Shown: positions 59,808-64,000 of the stretch, in pieces | How the letters are laid out: each line of letters begins with the position of its first letter | Position numbering within the stretch: the stretch's first letter is position 1 | The notes under the pieces: generated by a model | Databases searched by the model: none | The model's input: only the letters and a program-made list of their open reading frames with translations | Told to the model about the DNA's origin: nothing | Translations under genes and position numbers: made by a program | Origin: Acidicapsa ligni | Lineage (GTDB): Bacteria; Acidobacteriota; Terriglobia; Terriglobales; Acidobacteriaceae | Direction: 5' to 3' | DNA: 64,000 nucleotides | NCBI RefSeq assembly: GCF_025685655.1 | Contig: NZ_JAGSYG010000004.1 | Coordinates: 248,001 to 312,000 of the forward strand

Positions 59808-60787
59808 TACGCCACCTCCGCAAGTTCCGCAGTACCGTTGTTCGGCGGTGGCAACGTAACGAGGTTGGCGGCGTCTTCTTCCGTCTCTTCCGCAAACGTA
59901 CTGCCGAGGATGAAATCAACGGCTCTTTGAGCGTTCGCGGCGGCGTGAACGATCAGGCGGTTATCCTCTTCCAGCTTGGAAATCCAGTTCTGGATATAGG
60001 CGGTGGTGTTGCGGTCGGTGTGCTCGTTGGCAATCTCCGCGATGGCGCAAAGGAAGGCCGCGCCCATCTCGGCTACTAGTTCTTCCTTGCTGTAGAGGTC
60101 ATCACCAAAGCGGTCGCCAAAGGTGCGGTGGAGGCGGCTCTCGTGGCCGGTGCTGTGAATCAATTCGTGGAAAAGGGTGCTGTAGTAGTGGGGCGCATCC
60201 ACGAAGCGGGAGCGGACGGGCATGTGTACGGAATCGTTAGAGGGCCGGTAGTAAGCGCGGCACTCGGTGGGGCTGTCGAGATGGAGCGCGGGGCGATTCT
60301 CCCATCCGGTAACGATGGCCTCGCAGGTTTCGTCCGTGTCGATCTCCGGGGCGGTCGTGGGCTGTTCAATCTCGGGTAGCGTGAGGCCGTCGCACTGCTC
60401 CACGTTGAACACGGTGTAGTAGCAAAGAACGAACGGGGCGCGGTCGTCTTCTTCGCCGTTTTCATCTTCCTTCTTGCGGTCGCGTAGCTGTTTGAAGAAA
60501 ACAATCTGCGTCCCTTTCTCTCCCTTGCGTACATTGCCCTTTAGCTCCTGCGCCTGTTTGAAGGTGAGCCAGAAGGGGGATTGATAGGGGCTGGACCAAA
60601 GCAGAAATACATTGATGCCCCGGTACGGTTTGCCGGTATGGAAGTTGCGGGGGAACGGGCCTCCGGTAAAGTGCGGGGTCTGCCACGGCTTCTCCCACGG
60701 AATGACGCCAGCTTTCAGGCTGGCAAGGATGCGGTCGGTGACGGTCTGGTAGATGCTGGGCTTGGCGATGCTGGCTGACTTCTTCAT
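59807..60787 (-). CDS. ArdC-like antirestriction metalloprotein
   Basis: A 326-residue protein. The N-terminal ssDNA-binding domain (about 10-130) has IPWEKPWQTP, NFHTGKPYRGINVFLLWSSP and KGEKGTQIVFF. The C-terminal zincin domain carries HELIHSTGHESRL (about 222-234) with the metal-binding HExxH and a downstream KEELVAEMGAAFLC. GGAGGAAGC precedes the ATG at 60787. ArdC-type proteins shield incoming plasmid DNA from restriction. Confidence 0.9.
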   Translation of the reverse strand: MKKSASIAKPSIYQTVTDRILASLKAGVIPWEKPWQTPHFTGGPFPRNFHTGKPYRGINVFLLWSSPYQSPFWLTFKQAQELKGNVRKGEKGTQIVFFKQLRDRKKEDENGEEDDRAPFVLCYYTVFNVEQCDGLTLPEIEQPTTAPEIDTDETCEAIVTGWENRPALHLDSPTECRAYYRPSNDSVHMPVRSRFVDAPHYYSTLFHELIHSTGHESRLHRTFGDRFGDDLYSKEELVAEMGAAFLCAIAEIANEHTDRNTTAYIQNWISKLEEDNRLIVHAAANAQRAVDFILGSTFAEETEEDAANLVTLPPPNNGTAELAEVA

Positions 60788-61159
60788 GCTGCTTCCTCCC
60801 TGTGGTGGCTGTTGCCGTTGCACGTCCGCGTTGAAACGCGGCATGTACATGCCGAACGCCTCCTGGCGAAGGTGGGGGGTAGCAAGTGCAAGCCGAGGGG
60901 TATCCCCACCCCGGAACGCAGTGGAGGGGCGGAGCGCAGCGGAGGTCTGCACAAGCGAAGCGCGGAAGATTGGGGAGTGGCTTGCAGGCGCGAGGGGCGA
61001 AGCTCCCCTTAGCAGTTTTTGCTTGTTCTACCCGGTGGGGCGTTGCGGGGAGGGTGGACCTCCCCGCTGAGATTCTCTCTCGCCTGTCTAGGCTTTTCCT
61101 TTCTCTTTAGGGGTGTCCAGAGGGGATATTTCTCTTTTCGGAGGGAGCGCAGCGAGATC
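60788..61159. other. G-rich spacer upstream of ArdC
   Basis: About 370 bases without a supported gene. Contains GGGGTATCCCC (about 60896), ACAAGCGAAGCGCGGA (60951), an AGGGG...CCCCT hairpin near 60989 and the perfect 9-bp stem GCGGGGAGG/CCTCCCCGC (61045-61053 and 61059-61067). The cluster looks like a plasmid regulatory or origin region. Confidence 0.4.
61045..61067. terminator. strong GC hairpin
   Basis: GCGGGGAGG and CCTCCCCGC with loop GTGGA. No T-run follows (TGAGATTCTC), so it may be a structural element rather than a terminator. Confidence 0.4.
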
Positions 61160-61242
61160 ATGAAAGCAAACGGATTGCTGATCTCAGCCGAAGAATTTAC
61201 CCAGCGGAATCCGATTTCCGCTTGCCGAACACGGCTAAATGA

Positions 61243-61446
61243 GTGACTCGGCGATTATTAGCTCATCGAGAAACGGAGGATTTTGGGGCGATTCAAGAGG
61301 AGTTCGGCACGGATATGCCTATTGTTCGTCTGATTGCTGCGCAATCAATCGAGTCGATACCGCACAAGACCACCGACGGCAAGTCTTACGTTTCTATTGA
61401 GGTTCCTTGGACTTTAGGAGATAGCGCTTCAGGGCGGGCAAGATAA
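61243..61446 (+). CDS. possible 67-residue small protein
   Basis: A GTG-started frame MTRRLLAHRETEDFGAIQEE followed by FGTDMPIVRLIAAQSIESIP and HKTTDGKSYVSIEVPWTLGD. It overlaps by four bases a 28-codon frame (MKANGLLISAEEFTQ) at 61160. No family recognised. Confidence 0.28.
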   Translation: MTRRLLAHRETEDFGAIQEEFGTDMPIVRLIAAQSIESIPHKTTDGKSYVSIEVPWTLGDSASGRAR

Positions 61447-61532
61447 GCGTGGTACGCTTACGCACGAAGCAGCGAGAACCCACCCAAAGCATATTGGAAG
61501 GGCGTGTATCGGCCGTCATTCGGGAGAGTACA

Positions 61533-62210
61533 GTGAGCATTTTTGACCCTTCAAAGCTATTGAGTTATGGCGCGATCGGATTGGGTTTTCTACTCGCGTT
61601 CCTCGCGTACCGCCTGTTGTCCGATGAAGGAAAGCGAGAACCCTACCCACGCAAAGAGATGGTCCGTGCGATCTACGCGTTTATGGTGTTCGCTTTTCTC
61701 TTGTCATTTCTGGGTTTTTCCAGCGAACTGGCGAAATCGCTTTATGTACCAAAGTCTCTGGCTAGTGCCCCTAATACAAAACCAGTCGACATGCAATCCA
61801 GCGACACCAAGCCGCTGGAACCTAAAGTCAGTACCTCGACGGTTGTGCCGGCGAAGAAGGTGGTGGCCGCGAGAGTCGTGAAATCGGTGGATTTCACGCT
61901 TCTGACTCCGGTGCTGAAATCACCAATAATTGGCTCAGAGCTCGATTCCTTTCCTAGGGAAATCACGTTTGAATGGGCGGAGGTTCCCGGAGCAGTTGCC
62001 TACAAGGTGCAGGCGGAGATACTAAAACCCTTGGACCCCAGCACCCACGCGTCCATATGGGTTCCTATCTGGCAAACTCAAGTTACTACAACGATGAAGC
62101 ATGACCAATGGTCGGGCGGCGGACAGTATCATTGGCGTGTCATCGCAATTGATGAGAAAGGCCGAACGAGTCAGCCTTCTGACTGGTGGACCTTCAGTTT
62201 TCGAAGCTAA
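61533..62210 (+). CDS. membrane protein with C-terminal beta domain
   Basis: A 225-residue protein. GGGAGAG lies seven bases before GTG 61533. Two hydrophobic helices (about 10-28 and 48-66: LSYGAIGLGFLLAFLAY, IYAFMVFAFLLSFLG) are followed by a Pro/Ser/Thr/Lys-rich linker and a C-terminal beta-sandwich-like domain with FEWAEVPGAVAYKVQAEI and YHWRVIAIDEKGRTSQPSDW, reminiscent of fibronectin type III. Function unknown. Confidence 0.65.
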   Translation: MSIFDPSKLLSYGAIGLGFLLAFLAYRLLSDEGKREPYPRKEMVRAIYAFMVFAFLLSFLGFSSELAKSLYVPKSLASAPNTKPVDMQSSDTKPLEPKVSTSTVVPAKKVVAARVVKSVDFTLLTPVLKSPIIGSELDSFPREITFEWAEVPGAVAYKVQAEILKPLDPSTHASIWVPIWQTQVTTTMKHDQWSGGGQYHWRVIAIDEKGRTSQPSDWWTFSFRS

Positions 62211-62529
62211 TTGAAATTCGCTTGACGGCACCCGATGGCCCGGGGAAGATCAAAACGAACTTTCCGTCTGGCGAGCAAGAGCGGATCAGTTGTCCGGGCG
62301 CCTACTTGCCCGCCGGTGCAATCAAAGGATGGCAAACAAATGTATGGCACGAAAGTGGACCAGAATGTAGTTTTGGTTGCAAAGCCAACTAAGCTAGGGC
62401 CGATCACTATCTAGCATTCACAACGGGGCAGAGATTGTCACCCGTGGAGTTGGACCGCTTTGATAAGAAACTGCTTGTGCTCCCAATTTACTTAGGCTAT
62501 CGTCACTGTCACTACATCCAGAGCAATCA
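62211..62529. other. spacer with possible small coding remnant
   Basis: About 320 bases. An open plus-strand stretch to 62392 (KIKTNFPSGEQERISCPGAY, then LPAGAIKGWQTNVWHES) lacks its own start and is in another frame from the upstream gene. It looks coding but is unrecognised. Confidence 0.3.
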
Positions 62530-64000
62530 TGAGCCCTTATATGCATAAGTTTGCGGTCTCCCTGCCTAGCCTTCGCCTCTTTACTCTTAGCTTTGCGCTT
62601 CTGACATCCTTTCCTGCCTTATGTGCACCAACGGCGCCGACGAACTGCACCCCTCCGCGTGGGTACGGCCAAGCGGCTTGCACCGAGGTGACAGTCGGTG
62701 TCCAGACGTGGACCTATCAACGCCTCTACCCTCTTCTCTCTTCCCTATACAACGACCTGATGAACAGCACGGCGGCCCTCAATCCGAATGCCGCCAATGG
62801 TACGAGCACGGACGCGCTCATCCAGAGCCTCCAGGTTCAGTTCGGATATAGCCAATTGTCCGCAACACAGAATCAGGCAGCCGCTCAGATGCTGAGCGCA
62901 AACACATCGTTCCAATCGCAACTCATTCAACAGCAGGCGAGCCTCCTGCAGTCTTCCCTAGCAGCACTGCAGCAGCAGAACCAGGATCAGAACACATTGA
63001 CGGCGGACACTAACGCAGCCAAACCGAGCGCTGTGCTCACGGCCGATCAAGCAGCATTAACAGCGGCGCAAGCTAACGTAAGCACCGTGGCCGCTCAGAT
63101 GGCTCAAGTCACAGCCCAACTGAAGGCACCTACCTACGCACCTGCTTTTGCTTCAGCCGCTCCCGTCACAGCCCTTACAAATCCCACTGCTCTTTCGTCC
63201 AGTGCTGGCGCACCGTCGTCAGGTACTCCTGCGCCCAACTTCCCGGCGACCAAGCAGATCCAGAACGACGTGCAATATTATTGGACCCGGCTGCTTACTC
63301 TCGTGGGGGTGATGGTGAAGCCGGATAACGCTGACCGTGACGACCAGATCTATATGCTCCAGTTCGATACCGGGATCTTTCCGGTCAAGCGAAAGCACCA
63401 ACTACTTGATGTGAGCTATTCGCTTCGATGCACCGACACGGGCAGGCCCGCTCCGACGGTGCTCGACGTCTTTCCGAGGATGGCGGCAGTCAACATCACC
63501 GATACTAAGTACCGCGATACTCAGACCGGCTTTGGAGCGCTCATCAGTTGGCTGGGCTTCGGCCTGAACGCCTCCTACAATCGAGAGCACCTCCGGATGT
63601 CGCAAGTTTTGGGACAGTCGTCCTACATCACAGGTTTTGGGGTTGGACAGAGCTTGTTCGGCTGGAAGTATGGGATCTCTCTGGGAGATGATGAACTCTC
63701 TTCAGATACCCGCACAACATTCGCTCTTGTGAGTGTCCCTAGAGGATGCGTGCCTCACGTGGATCGCCAGAGCACCACCTGGATCAGCAGTGATGGAAAG
63801 GAACAGAAACGTCAGGATGACCCTCCGAGCCAAGCCGAATTGAAGGCATGGGCAAATATCCCATCGTCTTCCATGACTGCGCCGACAGAGCTCGTCGCCT
63901 CGATTGAGTTCAATCGCCTGGAATTTGACCCATCAACGGTGACAGCAGCCTCCCCCGCCGTTGTCAGCGTCATTCTGACCCTTAACAAGGACATCGATCA
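62530..64000 (+). CDS. secreted coiled-coil protein, 5' part
   Basis: An uninterrupted frame from ATG 62530 to the window end (490 codons, no stop). The signal peptide MSPYMHKFAVSLPSLRLFTL through FALLTSFPALCAP ends near residue 36. An Ala/Gln-rich helical region (about 75-215; SQLSATQNQAAAQMLSA, SLLQSSLAALQQQNQDQN) predicts a coiled coil. A Pro/Ala/Ser linker near 225-240 is followed by a beta-rich part with LLTLVGVMVKPDNADRD and FGLNASYNREHLRMSQVLGQ. Surface or periplasmic protein; incomplete. Confidence 0.8.

Noticed and set aside
61160..61246. 28-codon frame upstream of the 67-residue candidate
   Set aside because: Too short and without family support, though it overlaps the next frame by four bases.
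29501..64000. CRISPR array
   Set aside because: The only regularly spaced repeats (38987-39123) have 22-bp periods with 6-base gaps and sit by repA, so they are iterons.

Overview
The window looks like chromosome of a soil acidobacterium (Acidobacteriaceae type, e.g. Terriglobus, Granulicella or Edaphobacter relatives). The basis is family recognition: ECF-like small sigma proteins, sigma-54 activators with many PAS domains, lysine-rich secreted repeat proteins, an Mla-type lipid transport operon with a STAS subunit, and a CydAB oxidase. No database search was possible, so the taxonomy is an inference.

Region 1 (about 1-29.5 kb) is ordinary chromosome. It holds a small sigma-like gene and a KdpF-like micropeptide. 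A catabolic operon (2272-9140) encodes acyl-CoA dehydrogenase, a YWTD propeller protein, enoyl-CoA hydratase, a class III CoA-transferase, NDH-2 and 3-hydroxyacyl-CoA dehydrogenase. An intact ribA is followed by a decayed ribB. Next come a minus-strand operon for ABC/MCE lipid transport (STAS-permease-ATPase-MCE-lipoprotein) followed by MscS, two STAS proteins, an AI-2E family permease, two sigma-54 activators (one with five PAS domains), ctaB-cydA-cydB, and three secreted or exported proteins.

Region 2 (about 29.6-42.9 kb) is an integrated mobilizable plasmid-like element. It carries an IS3-family insertion, a decayed AAA/DUF4143 ATPase, and a relaxase and relaxosome gene facing away from an RP4-like oriT. 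On the other side of oriT are traK/L/M-like genes in RP4 order. Two phosphohydrolases, an oriV with 22-bp-period iterons, a RepA-type initiator, a small HTH protein and a tyrosine integrase follow. The integrase abuts a 3' half of tRNA-Leu (CAA anticodon), the predicted attachment site. No type IV secretion genes or coupling protein are seen, so the element is probably mobilizable rather than self-conjugative.

Region 3 (about 42.9-57.5 kb) is accessory DNA. It has a Fic protein between two tRNA fragments, an Xre regulator with a clear operator, and a redox/electrophile-handling cluster: three TetR genes plus a decayed fourth, a Tat-exported alpha/beta hydrolase, four SDR oxidoreductases including a tandem duplicate, two NmrA-like proteins, an Old Yellow Enzyme, a DinB-like protein and an ArsR regulator. 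Related inverted repeats recur at several promoters.

Region 4 (57.7-64 kb) carries a second plasmid-type module (PRTRC-like ParB, a small conserved protein, an ArdC-like antirestriction metalloprotein). It is followed by a membrane protein and the start of a large secreted coiled-coil protein that runs off the window. Two tRNA halves and two plasmid-like modules suggest that more than one element has accumulated here.
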